Positions 46,151 through 55,190 of a DNA stretch of 64,000 bases are shown piece by piece. The translations under genes were made by a program, and so were the position numbers. The DNA lies in the NCBI RefSeq assembly GCF_947501415.1, contig NZ_CANMVL010000010.1, positions 1 to 64,000 on the forward strand, read 5' to 3'. Below the pieces are notes generated by a model. That model was not told the origin of the DNA and ran no database searches. It saw nothing but the letters and a program-made list of their open reading frames with translations. The first letter of the stretch is position 1; every line of letters starts with the position of its first letter. Source of the stretch: an uncultured Halomonas sp. (GTDB lineage Bacteria; Pseudomonadota; Gammaproteobacteria; Pseudomonadales; Halomonadaceae).

Positions 46151-47401
46151 ATGAAACACATCGAGAAGGGCGTCGGCCTCGCATCGGCGCCGCGCGACTT
46201 CCTGCGAGACTTGAACGCGGATAACCTCAGTGCAGGGCTGGTGGCCGGTATCTTCGGCCTCAGCGCCGGTATCATCCATATCAGTGCCGGCACCGCCGCA
46301 GGTCTCCCCCAGGAGTTCACCCTGCTGTGGGTGATCAGCTACCTGTTCATCAACGGGCTGTTCGGTCTCTTCCTGCCGGCCTACTACCGGCTGCCGCTGC
46401 CCATGGCCAACTCCATTCCCGGCGCGCTGCTGTTTGCCGCCATCATTCCCATCGTGGGCCTCAATGAAGCCCTGGGGGCCACGCTGATGGCGGGTGCCAT
46501 CGCGCTTGTCGTCGGCCTGGCGGGCTGGATGCGAATCGTCATGTGGTTGATCCCGATGCCCATCGTCATGGGCATGGTGGCGGGCGTGCTGCTCAAGTTC
46601 GGGACCAACATGGTGATGCCGCTGCAGAATGCCATGCTGCCGGCTGCCGTCATGATCCTCTCGTTCTTCTTTTCCGCCCGCTACCTGCGCCGGGTACCGC
46701 CGCTGGTAGTGACGCTGGTGGTGGGGGTGGCCTACATGGCCCTCTCGGGTGCGGATTTCTCCAGCGTGGAGTTCTCCTTCAGGCTGCCCGAGTTCATCAT
46801 GCCCGCCTTCACCCTCGAGGCCTTCCTGGCCTATGGGCTGCCGCTGGCGCTGATCCTGGTCGGCATGGAGACCCCAGCCGGCGTGGGGCTGGTCAAGGGC
46901 ATGGGCTACAAGGAGGCGCCGGCCAATGGCATCACCGCGCTGGGAGGCTTCGGCACCATGGTCTCGGCCTTCTTCAACCTGCACAGCACCTGCATCGCCG
47001 CGCCCATGACCGGGATCTGTTCCGGCCCCGAGGCCGGGACCCATGACAAGCGTTGGGTGGCCGCGGTGATCGTCGGCATCATCTTCGTGGTGGCGGCGCC
47101 CTTCTACGGCTTCGTGTTCAGCCTGATCGAGGCGATGCCCAGCTACTTCATCGCCATCATCGCGGGGCTCGCGCTGCTCCGTGTGATCAGCTCCGCCATG
47201 CATATCACTTTCTCCGGCAAGCATGAGGTGGGGGCGATGTTCGCCTTCCTGATTGCCGTCTCCGGAGTCCAGATCTTCGGTGTCGGTGCCTCCTTCTGGG
47301 CGCTGGTGCTGGGGGCCGGGATCTCGATGCTGGTGGAATTCCGGGATTTCGAGTTCTCCCGCGAGAGCAAGGCGGCAAGGGCAGCCGGCGAAGCCGCCTG
47401 A
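46151..47401 (+). CDS. benE: Benzoate transporter BenE, copy 1
   Basis: A 416-residue membrane protein of the BenE family with about twelve helices. Diagnostic parts include LPMANSIPGALLFAA and GGFGTMVSAFFNLHSTCIAAP near residue 260. It probably imports benzoate with protons. It follows the benD terminator and precedes another BenE. Confidence 0.9.
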   Translation: MKHIEKGVGLASAPRDFLRDLNADNLSAGLVAGIFGLSAGIIHISAGTAAGLPQEFTLLWVISYLFINGLFGLFLPAYYRLPLPMANSIPGALLFAAIIPIVGLNEALGATLMAGAIALVVGLAGWMRIVMWLIPMPIVMGMVAGVLLKFGTNMVMPLQNAMLPAAVMILSFFFSARYLRRVPPLVVTLVVGVAYMALSGADFSSVEFSFRLPEFIMPAFTLEAFLAYGLPLALILVGMETPAGVGLVKGMGYKEAPANGITALGGFGTMVSAFFNLHSTCIAAPMTGICSGPEAGTHDKRWVAAVIVGIIFVVAAPFYGFVFSLIEAMPSYFIAIIAGLALLRVISSAMHITFSGKHEVGAMFAFLIAVSGVQIFGVGASFWALVLGAGISMLVEFRDFEFSRESKAARAAGEAA

Positions 47402-47430
47402 GCCCGCCTTAGGCAACGTTTATCCTCCTT

Positions 47431-47466
47431 GGCCTGAATCTGCTTCGGTAGTTCAGGCCTTTTTTC
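47431..47466. terminator. Rho-independent terminator between the two benE genes
   Basis: GGCCTGAA, 13-base loop, TTCAGGCC followed by TTTTTT. It is the best U-tract in the catabolic region and implies that copy 2 has separate or reduced expression. Confidence 0.85.
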
Positions 47467-47493
47467 GACAGACAAGCTTCAGGGCTATTCACC

Positions 47494-48693
47494 ATGTCGC
47501 TATTCAAGGACGCTTCGATACCCGCGGTCACCGCCGGTTTCGTGGCGGTGCTGGTCTCCTACTCGGGGCCGCTGGCGATCTTCTTCCAGGCGGCGCAGAG
47601 CGCCGAGATCTCCACGGCCATGATGACCTCCTGGGTGTGGGCGATCTCGCTGGGTGCCGCCGTGTCGGGCATCGTGCTCAGCCTGTGGCTGAAGGTGCCG
47701 GTGGTGACCGCCTGGTCGGCCCCGGGCACGGCACTGCTGGTCACGCTGTTCCCCGGCCTGTCTCTGGCCGAGGCGGTGGGTGCCTATCTCACCGCGGCGG
47801 CGGTGATCTTCGTTATCGGTATCACCGGCTCCTTCGATCGCATCATCCGCATGATCCCGCCAGGCATCGCCAGTGCGATGATGGCCGGCATCCTCTTTCA
47901 GTTCGGGGTCGGGGTCTTCGAGTCGTTCGCATCGGTGCCGGCGCTGGCGGCGGGGATGCTGCTCGCCTACCTGTTCTTCAAGCGCGTGACGCCACGCTAC
48001 AGCCTGGTGCTGTTGCTGGTGGTGGGGGTGGTGCTGGCCGTCGTGCTCGAGGGTGCTAGCCTGGAAGGGGTGTCGCTCACACTGGCCCAGCCCCAGTTCA
48101 TTCGCCCCGAATGGAGCTGGAATGCCACCCTGAGCCTGGCCATTCCGCTGGTACTGGTCAGCCTGACCGGCCAGTTCCTGCCGGGCATGGCGATCATGCG
48201 TAGCTCTGGCTACAACACGCCGGCCAGGCCGATCGTCACCGTGACCAGCCTGACCTCCTTCGTCACTGCCTTCTTCGGCGGCATCACCACGGTGATCGCG
48301 GCGATCACGGCGGCGATCTGCACCAGCAAGGAGGCCCACGAGGATCCCGACAAGCGCTACGTGGCCGGGGTCGCCAACGGGGTCTTCTACCTGATCGGCG
48401 GCACCTTCGCCGGCACCATCGTGCTGCTGTTCACCTCGCTGCCCGGCGAGTTCGTGGCGGTGCTGGCGGGCCTGGCGCTGATCGGCGCCATCACCAGCAA
48501 CGTCAGCGCCTTCGCCGCCCACAAGGACCACCTGGAGGCCTCGGTGATCACCTTTATCGCTACGGCCTCGGGCATGAGCTTCCTGGGGCTCGGATCGGCC
48601 TTCTGGGGAGTGGTGGCAGGGGCGCTGGCCTACCAGCTGTTACATCACCCGTGGCGCCAGGCCAGTCGGGAGGCTCGGCGAGAGGCCGCCTGA
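47494..48693 (+). CDS. benE: Benzoate transporter BenE, copy 2
   Basis: A 399-residue BenE-family transporter. Compared with copy 1 it shares the fold and the conserved TSFVTAFFGGITTVIAAITA region, but the sequences are clearly diverged, so this is an old duplication or separate acquisition rather than a recent copy. VTAWSAPGTALL corresponds to the substrate-site loop. It could import another aromatic acid. No gene-specific regulatory site is seen in the 28 bases after the terminator. Confidence 0.88.
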   Translation: MSLFKDASIPAVTAGFVAVLVSYSGPLAIFFQAAQSAEISTAMMTSWVWAISLGAAVSGIVLSLWLKVPVVTAWSAPGTALLVTLFPGLSLAEAVGAYLTAAAVIFVIGITGSFDRIIRMIPPGIASAMMAGILFQFGVGVFESFASVPALAAGMLLAYLFFKRVTPRYSLVLLLVVGVVLAVVLEGASLEGVSLTLAQPQFIRPEWSWNATLSLAIPLVLVSLTGQFLPGMAIMRSSGYNTPARPIVTVTSLTSFVTAFFGGITTVIAAITAAICTSKEAHEDPDKRYVAGVANGVFYLIGGTFAGTIVLLFTSLPGEFVAVLAGLALIGAITSNVSAFAAHKDHLEASVITFIATASGMSFLGLGSAFWGVVAGALAYQLLHHPWRQASREARREAA

Positions 48694-48696
48694 CAC

Positions 48697-49101
48697 TCAG
48701 CGCTTGTCCTTCTCGTCAGGTTTTACCTCGTAATCCCCCTCCAGCACCTGCTGCTCGCGATGGCTACCGCTGGAGGTGTGCGTCTCCCGATAACGGGTTT
48801 CCTGATAGTGGAAGCTGGTGCCGTCCACGTCCTCGGCCTGTTCGGCGCGCATCTGTTCCATACGCTTCTTCAGCCGGTGGCGCAGCAGCGGCATCAGTGC
48901 CCAGCCCACCAGCAGGAAGATCAGGCCGAGCACCATGGCCACGATCATCAGGGTGCCGAACAGCAGCCAGGCGAGCAGCATCTTGAGGCTGTCGAGCAGG
49001 CCGCCACCCCGACTCTGGCGGGCGCGCTGCTGCCATGTCTGGGCGGCGCGCCAGGCGGGATTCTGGCGGGGGTCGCGGTGGGGACCTTGGGTATCGGGCA
49101 T
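48697..49101 (-). CDS. Small membrane protein of unknown function
   Basis: A 134-residue protein. A basic N-terminal part (residues 1-35) precedes one long hydrophobic stretch (about 38-72, possibly two helices), then a basic KKRMEQMRAEQAE helix and a polar tail rich in Glu, Thr and Lys. I recognise no family. It ends only 3 bases from benE copy 2 and runs against it. Confidence 0.6.
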   Translation of the reverse strand: MPDTQGPHRDPRQNPAWRAAQTWQQRARQSRGGGLLDSLKMLLAWLLFGTLMIVAMVLGLIFLLVGWALMPLLRHRLKKRMEQMRAEQAEDVDGTSFHYQETRYRETHTSSGSHREQQVLEGDYEVKPDEKDKR

Positions 49102-49185
49102 CTGACTCTCCTGAGGGGCGGCGTCGGTGCGCCGCGAAATGTGCTGCCCCTTGGAAGGCCAGAAGGCAGGTTCGTTCCTTTCAGG

Positions 49186-50181
49186 CTAGCCCTTCCACAC
49201 CTCGGCCACGATCTCGTAGCTTCTCAGCCGGTCCTCCAGGGCATAGACGTCGGTGTTGAGCATCAGCTCATCGGCGCCGGTCTGTTCGAGGAAGGCCTCC
49301 AGCCCCTGGTGCACGGTCTCGGGGCCGCCGACGATGGCGGCGCCCAGGAACTGTTGCAGCTGAGCCTCCTCGATAGGCGACATCTCCAGGTGCTCCACCG
49401 GGGGCTTGGCGCTGGTGCGTCGACCACGAATCATGCCCAGGAACTTCTGGCGCATGGTGGAAGCCAGGTAGTCGGCGTGGGCATCGGTCTCGGCGGCGAC
49501 CACCGGCAGCCCGACCATGGCGTGGGGGCGCTCGAGGACCGCAGAGGGCTGAAAGTTGTCGCGGTAGAGGCGCAGCGCCTCGAACAGATATCCCGGGGCG
49601 AATTGGGCGGCGAAGGCGAAGGGCAGGCCGAGGCGTGCGGCGAGCTGTGCGCTGTAGCCGCTTGAGCCCAGCAGCCAGAGGGGAACATGGGTGCCCTGGC
49701 CGGGAACCGCGAGCACCCGCTGGTCGGGTCGTGGGTCACCGAGAAAGCCCTGCAGCTCCTCCAGGCGTTGCGGGAAGTCGTCCACCCCGGCATAGGGATC
49801 ACGGCGCAGCGCCGCCATGGTGGCACCGTCGGAGCCCGGTGCGCGGCCCAGCCCCAGGTCGATACGCCCGGGGTAGAGAGTTTCCAGGGTGCCGAACTGT
49901 TCGGCGATCACCAGGGGAGGGTGATTGGGCAGCATGATGCCGCCGCTGCCGACGCGGATACGCTGGGTGGCACCGGCCACATGGCCGATCAGCACCGCGG
50001 TGGCGGCGCTGGCGATGCCCTCGATGCCGTGATGTTCGGCGAGCCAGAAGCGGGTAAAGCCCAGGCGCTCGGTCAGCTGGGCCAGAGCCACACTTTCACG
50101 GTAGCTGTCGGCGGCGCTGCCACCCTCGCGGATGGGGGCAAGATCGAGAACGGACAAGGGAGTAGCGGCGAGGCGAGACAT
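49186..50181 (-). CDS. LLM-class flavin-dependent oxidoreductase
   Basis: A 331-residue luciferase-like TIM barrel. [19 protein letters not shown] and [21 protein letters not shown] (split across residues about 40-95) and DLGLGRAPG are the YhbW/MsnO8-like subgroup signatures. It uses reduced flavin; the substrate is unknown. The 243 bases upstream show no clear site. Confidence 0.88.
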   Translation of the reverse strand: MSRLAATPLSVLDLAPIREGGSAADSYRESVALAQLTERLGFTRFWLAEHHGIEGIASAATAVLIGHVAGATQRIRVGSGGIMLPNHPPLVIAEQFGTLETLYPGRIDLGLGRAPGSDGATMAALRRDPYAGVDDFPQRLEELQGFLGDPRPDQRVLAVPGQGTHVPLWLLGSSGYSAQLAARLGLPFAFAAQFAPGYLFEALRLYRDNFQPSAVLERPHAMVGLPVVAAETDAHADYLASTMRQKFLGMIRGRRTSAKPPVEHLEMSPIEEAQLQQFLGAAIVGGPETVHQGLEAFLEQTGADELMLNTDVYALEDRLRSYEIVAEVWKG

Positions 50182-50424
50182 GACGGCTCCGATTTAGGGG
50201 GCGAAAAAAGTTAGCCTGCTGAGAGTATTGATGGGGGCGGAACATCTTCGATGCAATGCCGGTCTTTTCGAGGCCGATTCGCCGAGCGGAGAAAAGAAGC
50301 CTCGTCAGATCGGTCCCAGTGTGTTCAGTCAGCACATCCCTGACGGTGAGGTCATCTCGTCGCTGGCCTACCGCTGGCCCAGGCCGTAAGCTTTGGGTAT
50401 CTATGGTGAAATCGGACTTCCGCC

Positions 50425-50598
50425 ATGCCTCCCATCACTGTTACGGATGAGCGTCGCCGTCGGGGAGCGACTCGAAGGCGACACTCCGCCGCCCGGTATA
50501 CCCGCTTCGACCGTTGGCTCGATCGCGTGGTCGATATCGCCGTCATCATCGCCTTGCTGGTGGGGGGCGTCGCTCTGTTGCTCTCCTTGCTGCGCTAG
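50425..50598 (+). CDS. Small single-pass membrane protein
   Basis: An open frame of 57 codons: a basic N-terminus (DERRRRGATRRRHSAARY), then a hydrophobic helix IAVIIALLVGGVALLLSLLR up to the stop. The positive-inside pattern and the good hydrophobic segment suggest a real small protein. No clear ribosome site is seen and no family is recognised. It lies between the LLM gene and the MFS gene. Confidence 0.45.
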   Translation: MPPITVTDERRRRGATRRRHSAARYTRFDRWLDRVVDIAVIIALLVGGVALLLSLLR

Positions 50599-50676
50599 GG
50601 CGGCTGGCCTTCGCCATCTCGTGCGGTGGATAAGGGGCTGCTATGGTGGGGACCCTTCATCCACAGGGACGCTGCG

Positions 50677-52032
50677 ATGAGCACGACCGACAGCACGCCG
50701 CTACCAAGAGTCCGCGCCTCTCGCCGCGAAATCTTCGGCTGGGCGATGTTCGACTTCGCCAACCAGGCCTACACTCTGCTGATCATCACCGTGGTCTTCG
50801 GTGAACTGTTCACCACGGTGATCGTCGGTGAGCGCGGGGGTGACTACCGGCTGGCCAACTTCCTGTGGAGCCTGGCACTGGCCATCAGTTACCTGCTGGT
50901 GGTGGTCACCGGGCCGCTATGCGGGGCGGTGATGGACTACCGTGCCGAGAAGAAGCGCTTCCTGTTTGCCAGCTACCTGGCCACGGTGGCCGCCACCGCC
51001 ATGCTCTACTTTGTGGCGCCGGGTTACGTGCTGCTAGGCCTCATGTTGATCGTAGTCTCCAACTACGCCTACTCCATGGGCGAGTCATTTATCGCCGCCT
51101 TCCTGCCCGATCTCGGGCCGCCGGAGGATCTGGGCAAGATCTCCGGTTTCGGCTGGGCGCTGGGCTACGTCGGGGGGCTCTTCGCCGCCGGCTTCACCCT
51201 GGTGGCGCTGGGGGAGGCGACGGCGGAGAATTTCGAGCGTATTCGCTGGGTGGGGCCCTTCGCTGCCGGTTTCTTCCTGGTCACCGCCATTCCTACCTTC
51301 CTGTGGGTGAGGGAACGTGGCACGCCGCAGCCCGCCGGCAGGCCCTACCGGGATATCGCCCGGGAGCGTGTCTCGACGACCCTGCATGAGCTGCGGCGCT
51401 TTCGGGACCTGGCGACCTTCCTGGTTTCGCTGCTCTTCTCCATGGCCGGGGTCTACATCATCATCGCCTTCGCCTTTATCTATGGTGCCCAGGTGATCGG
51501 CTGGGACGAATCGATCCGCAATCTGATGTTCATCATCGTGCAGGTCACCGCGGCGGCCGGTGCCCTGGGCTTCGGCTTTATCCAGGATCGTTTCGGTACC
51601 AAGCTGACCTACCAGTTCACTCTGGTGCTGTGGGTGGCGGCGATACTTGCCATCTGGGCCACCCCCGAGGTCACGGCTCTGCTCAATGGGCGCTTCGGAC
51701 TCGGCTGGGAGGCCCAGCACCTGTTTCTCTTCGTCGGCTGCCTGGCGGGGCTCTCGCTGGGCTCCAGTCAGTCCGCCAGCCGTGCCCTGGTGGGGCTCTT
51801 CTCGCCGACCCGCAAGGCCGCCGAGTTCTTCGGCTTCTGGGGGCTGGCCAACAAGCTGGCCGGTGTCTTCGGCATCATCGCCCTGGGGCTGCTGCAGTCG
51901 GTGGTGGGACTGCGGGCCTCGATACTGCTGTGTGCGGCGCTGTTTATCGTTGCCATCCTGATCTGCCTGTTCGTCGATCAGGCCCGAGGACAGCGCGTTG
52001 CTGAGGCCTGGGAGACACGCAATGGTCGTTGA
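50677..52032 (+). CDS. MFS transporter of the UMF1 (Atg22-like) family
   Basis: A 451-residue transporter with about twelve helices. FGWAMFDFANQAYTLLI near residue 18 is the UMF1 hallmark and SLGSSQSASRALVGLFSPTRKA near residue 365 is the second one. Substrate unknown. The start at 50677 is favoured because an upstream in-frame ATG adds 17 residues before a conserved N-terminus. Confidence 0.88.
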   Translation: MSTTDSTPLPRVRASRREIFGWAMFDFANQAYTLLIITVVFGELFTTVIVGERGGDYRLANFLWSLALAISYLLVVVTGPLCGAVMDYRAEKKRFLFASYLATVAATAMLYFVAPGYVLLGLMLIVVSNYAYSMGESFIAAFLPDLGPPEDLGKISGFGWALGYVGGLFAAGFTLVALGEATAENFERIRWVGPFAAGFFLVTAIPTFLWVRERGTPQPAGRPYRDIARERVSTTLHELRRFRDLATFLVSLLFSMAGVYIIIAFAFIYGAQVIGWDESIRNLMFIIVQVTAAAGALGFGFIQDRFGTKLTYQFTLVLWVAAILAIWATPEVTALLNGRFGLGWEAQHLFLFVGCLAGLSLGSSQSASRALVGLFSPTRKAAEFFGFWGLANKLAGVFGIIALGLLQSVVGLRASILLCAALFIVAILICLFVDQARGQRVAEAWETRNGR

Positions 52033-52036
52033 AGGG

Positions 52037-52060
52037 GGGGGCCGGTCCGTTCCGGCCCCC
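52037..52060. terminator. Hairpin between convergent genes
   Basis: GGGGGCCGG-like left arm, 6-base loop, CCGGCCCCC. There is no U-tract. Confidence 0.5.
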
Positions 52061-52073
52061 AGGGCAGTAAAGA

Positions 52074-53291
52074 TCAGCGGGCCAGGAAATCGCTTAGCTC
52101 GTTCCCGGCCTGATCGATAGCGAGCACGCCGTCGAGGTGACCACGGGTTCCCTCAAGCGGGATTAGCTTCACCGGCGTGCCGTCAGCCGCTATTAGCTCG
52201 GCGGTGCGCTTGACGCTTTGAGGGGCGAAGACCAGGTCATCTTCGCTGTAGAGCATCAGCGTTGGTGCCTCGATGGCCGCCAGTCCAGCCTCCAGGCTCT
52301 CCCCATGGCCTGCCATGAACGTCTGATTGGCTCTGACCAGATAGAGCAGATGATTGGCATCGGCCACTTGCGCGCGAGCGGTTGCGATATCATCCAGTGT
52401 TTGTTCGATAGCGTAACGAGCCTCCAGACTACGGGAAGGGTCGGCGTTCTCCTCGGCCCAGCTGCGGTCGAAGGTCTCGTTGGCCCACTGCCAATGGTTG
52501 GCATTTAGGGTAACCAGCTTGAGCGATTCACGAAGGCCATCCAGCGGCGGTGTATCCGAATAGTAAGCCCCGTCATTCCAGTTGGCATCTAGACGGATAG
52601 GAGCCGCCCAAGCACTGAGTGTGGCGAGTAGCCAGGGGTCGGTCATTCCGGAGCCAATCACCGGAATCAGTCGCTCTACCTGCTCCGGGTAGCGGCTCGC
52701 CCACTCATAGGCTTGCAGCGCCCCCATGGAGGCGCCCATCACGGCATGCAGCCGCTCGATGCCCTGACTCTCCAGTAGCGCCTTCTGAACGTCGACAAAA
52801 TCACCAATGGTGACCACCGGGAAGTCGAGGCCCCATGGCTCTCCGGTTTCGGGACGAATGGATGCCGGGCCTGTCGTCGTTACGTTGGGGGCATGAGCAT
52901 TGAGATTGACCAGGGTATCGGAAGCGATGATGTAATATTTATCCGTATCCAGTGGCTTGCCGGGACCGATGATACTGTCCCAATACCCCCTGGCGCCGTC
53001 CTCGTCATAACGACCGGCTGCCTGGCTGGTGCCCGAGAAGAAGTGGGTGATCAAGATAGCGTTGTCCTTCTCCTCGTTAAGGGTGCCATAGGCTTCCCAG
53101 CCCACCCTGACCGGAGCGATGGTGTCACCTCCACGGGTGGTGTACTCCTCCATCAAGAATTCCTGCTTCTCTACCAGGCCGTCCCAGGCCTGAGCGCTAA
53201 GCGTCAGCAACAGGGCGGTGACAGTGCACAGGCCGGTGGCGAAGGGGCGGTACGAACGTATAGGGCGCGAGAGACGGCGACTGTCCTGCAT
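52074..53291 (-). CDS. Exported MetX-like alpha/beta hydrolase
   Basis: A 405-residue alpha/beta-hydrolase of the homoserine O-acetyltransferase-like group. The nucleophile is Ser in GASMGALQ (about residue 194); Asp in SEDDLVF and His in GTRGHLDG complete the triad. Unlike biosynthetic MetX it starts with a signal peptide (hydrophobic LCTVTALLLTLSAQA, about residues 21-35), so it acts outside the cytoplasm. It is probably a hydrolase or acyltransferase on an unknown ester. The base composition is slightly lower in GC than its neighbours. Confidence 0.75.
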   Translation of the reverse strand: MQDSRRLSRPIRSYRPFATGLCTVTALLLTLSAQAWDGLVEKQEFLMEEYTTRGGDTIAPVRVGWEAYGTLNEEKDNAILITHFFSGTSQAAGRYDEDGARGYWDSIIGPGKPLDTDKYYIIASDTLVNLNAHAPNVTTTGPASIRPETGEPWGLDFPVVTIGDFVDVQKALLESQGIERLHAVMGASMGALQAYEWASRYPEQVERLIPVIGSGMTDPWLLATLSAWAAPIRLDANWNDGAYYSDTPPLDGLRESLKLVTLNANHWQWANETFDRSWAEENADPSRSLEARYAIEQTLDDIATARAQVADANHLLYLVRANQTFMAGHGESLEAGLAAIEAPTLMLYSEDDLVFAPQSVKRTAELIAADGTPVKLIPLEGTRGHLDGVLAIDQAGNELSDFLAR

Positions 53292-53406
53292 GGCGCGTTA
53301 TCCTTGTGATTATCTTGTTGTCGAGATGAAGCTCAACCATTGGAGCCGCCGGCGTTCAGAGTGTCAATGTAACCACAATTTTCACCATCGTTTCCGGAGG
53401 CCGGGC

Positions 53407-53928
53407 ATGACTAACGACAAGCAGTCTGTACGCCGTACCGGGCTTGGCATGATGCTGCTGTTCTGGGTGCTGTTCATCGCAACCGGTACCTGGTGGTTCC
53501 AGGGCCTTGTGGAGCGCCAGCGCAACCCCAACAGCCATCTGGTCAGCGCCGTGGAGGAGGGGGTGCCGGTGGTGCTCGAGCGCAATCGCGGTGGCCACTT
53601 CGTGGCCACCGGGCGAGTCAACGGCGAACCGGTGGAGTTCCTGGTGGATACCGGTGCCACCTACGTGGCACTGCCGCGGCAGATGGCCGAGCGGCTGGGG
53701 CTCGAGGCGACCGGTAGCGCCTGGTTCAATACCGCCAACGGCCGGGTACGCGGTGACCTCACCCTCCTCGATGAGGTCAGCCTGGGCGGCTACGTGGCCC
53801 GTGATGTGCGTGGCTCCGTCAGCCTGGGGCTGGAGGGCGATACCGCCCTGCTGGGCATGAGCTTCCTCGACCATTTCGACATCCGCATCCGGGGTGCCCA
53901 GATGGTGCTGGAACCAGCCGCAGACTGA
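53407..53928 (+). CDS. Membrane-anchored retropepsin-like aspartic protease (TIGR02281-type)
   Basis: A 173-residue protein with one N-terminal membrane helix (LGMMLLFWVLFIATGTWWF) and a periplasmic retropepsin-like domain. The active-site motif is FLVDTGATYVALP near residue 80; LLGMSFLDHFDIRI is the conserved C-terminal strand. It acts as a homodimer; the substrate is unknown. The start at 53407 follows CCGGAGGCCGGGC. Confidence 0.85.
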   Translation: MTNDKQSVRRTGLGMMLLFWVLFIATGTWWFQGLVERQRNPNSHLVSAVEEGVPVVLERNRGGHFVATGRVNGEPVEFLVDTGATYVALPRQMAERLGLEATGSAWFNTANGRVRGDLTLLDEVSLGGYVARDVRGSVSLGLEGDTALLGMSFLDHFDIRIRGAQMVLEPAAD

Positions 53929-54062
53929 GGCGTTGACCATCTCGCAACAGCCACCGCGCCGACCTTTGCTGAAGAGGCTGCGCTGTGCCCAATGTCGTCT
54001 TGCCGCGAACAAGAGGGGGCACGCAGACTGTAGCGACACTCATCCCCGTGACGGAGCCTGAC

Positions 54063-55112
54063 ATGACCCTGTCGCCATCTCTGCATCAGCGTCTCGGCAT
54101 CGAGCTGCCTATCCTCCAGGCACCCATGGCCGGTGCCCAGGACAGCGCCCTGGCCATCGCCGTGGCGCGAGCCGGAGGGCTGGGGGCGCTGCCCTGTGCC
54201 ATGCTCTCGCCCGAGGCCATGGGCGAGGAGCTCGCGGCGTTCCGCGCCGCCACCTCGACGCCACTCAATGTCAACTTCTTCTGCCATGCCCCACCCGTGC
54301 CGGACCCCGTGGCTCAAGCGCGCTGGCACAAGGCGCTCGCGCCCTTCTTCGCCGAGTTCGGCCTGGATATCGATGCCGTGACCCAGGGGCCAGGGCGTCG
54401 CCCCTTCGACCATCAAGCCTGTGATGTCCTTGAACCCTTTCGGCCCGAGGCAGTGAGCTTTCACTTCGGTCTGCCCGACGCCGCCCTGCTAGAGCGGATC
54501 AAGGGTTGGGGCGCCACGGTGCTCTCCACGGCCACCACGGTGGAGGAGGCTCGCTGGCTCGACGCTCAGGGTGCCGATGCGTTGATCGTTCAGGGGCTGG
54601 AGGCTGGAGGGCATCGCGGCATGTTCCTGAGCGGTGAGATCACGACCCAGATGGGTACCCTTGCCCTGTTGCCCCAGGTGCGTGATGCCGTCGACCTGCC
54701 CCTGATCGCCGCCGGGGGGATCGCCGATGCCAGCGGGGTGGCGGCGGCCCGGGCGTTGGGTGCCGATGCCGTGCAGGTAGGCACCGCCCTGCTGTGCTGT
54801 CCCGAGACCACGATCTCGGCGATCCACCGTCACGCGCTTCAATCGGAGGCGGCGCGTCATACGGCGCTGACCAACCTTTATAGCGGTCGTCCGGCCCGAG
54901 GCATCGTCACCCGGCTGATGCGAGAGCTGGGACCCATGGCCGAGGTGGCCCCGGCCTTTCCCCTGGCCACCTCGGCAATCGCGCCGCTCCGCGCTGCCGC
55001 CGAGGCCAAGGGCAGCGGCGACTTCTCGCCACTCTGGGCCGGGCAGAACGCCAGTCGCTGTCGTGCCATCCCCGCCGCCGACGTCATCGTCGAGCTTGCC
55101 GCCGGGGTGTGA
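54063..55112 (+). CDS. Nitronate monooxygenase-family flavoprotein
   Basis: A 349-residue TIM-barrel FMN enzyme (2-nitropropane dioxygenase-like). LPILQAPMAGAQDS at the N-terminus, QGLEAGGHRGMF and GGIADASGVAAARALGADAVQVGTA, the last cited as residues about 218-239, form the FMN site. The catalytic His is in GGHRG. It oxidises nitronates such as propionate 3-nitronate. The start at 54063 is favoured by the conserved N-terminus; an ATG at 53985 adds 26 residues. Confidence 0.86.
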   Translation: MTLSPSLHQRLGIELPILQAPMAGAQDSALAIAVARAGGLGALPCAMLSPEAMGEELAAFRAATSTPLNVNFFCHAPPVPDPVAQARWHKALAPFFAEFGLDIDAVTQGPGRRPFDHQACDVLEPFRPEAVSFHFGLPDAALLERIKGWGATVLSTATTVEEARWLDAQGADALIVQGLEAGGHRGMFLSGEITTQMGTLALLPQVRDAVDLPLIAAGGIADASGVAAARALGADAVQVGTALLCCPETTISAIHRHALQSEAARHTALTNLYSGRPARGIVTRLMRELGPMAEVAPAFPLATSAIAPLRAAAEAKGSGDFSPLWAGQNASRCRAIPAADVIVELAAGV

Positions 55113-55190
55113 ATCTTCCGATAGCAACTGGCAACATCGATAAATGAGCAAGGAGAGCGCTATAGCTTCCCCACAGCAACGGAGGTGCCT

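Noticed and set aside
45218-47416. Open frame of about 730 codons on the minus strand opposite benD and benE
   Set aside because: Gln/His/Asp-rich translation with no domain; antisense shadow across two genes.
46151-48693. The two benE genes as a recent tandem duplication or split gene
   Set aside because: Both are full-length and strongly diverged, with a terminator between them.
52074-53291. Biosynthetic homoserine O-acetyltransferase metX
   Set aside because: The signal peptide places it outside the cytoplasm.
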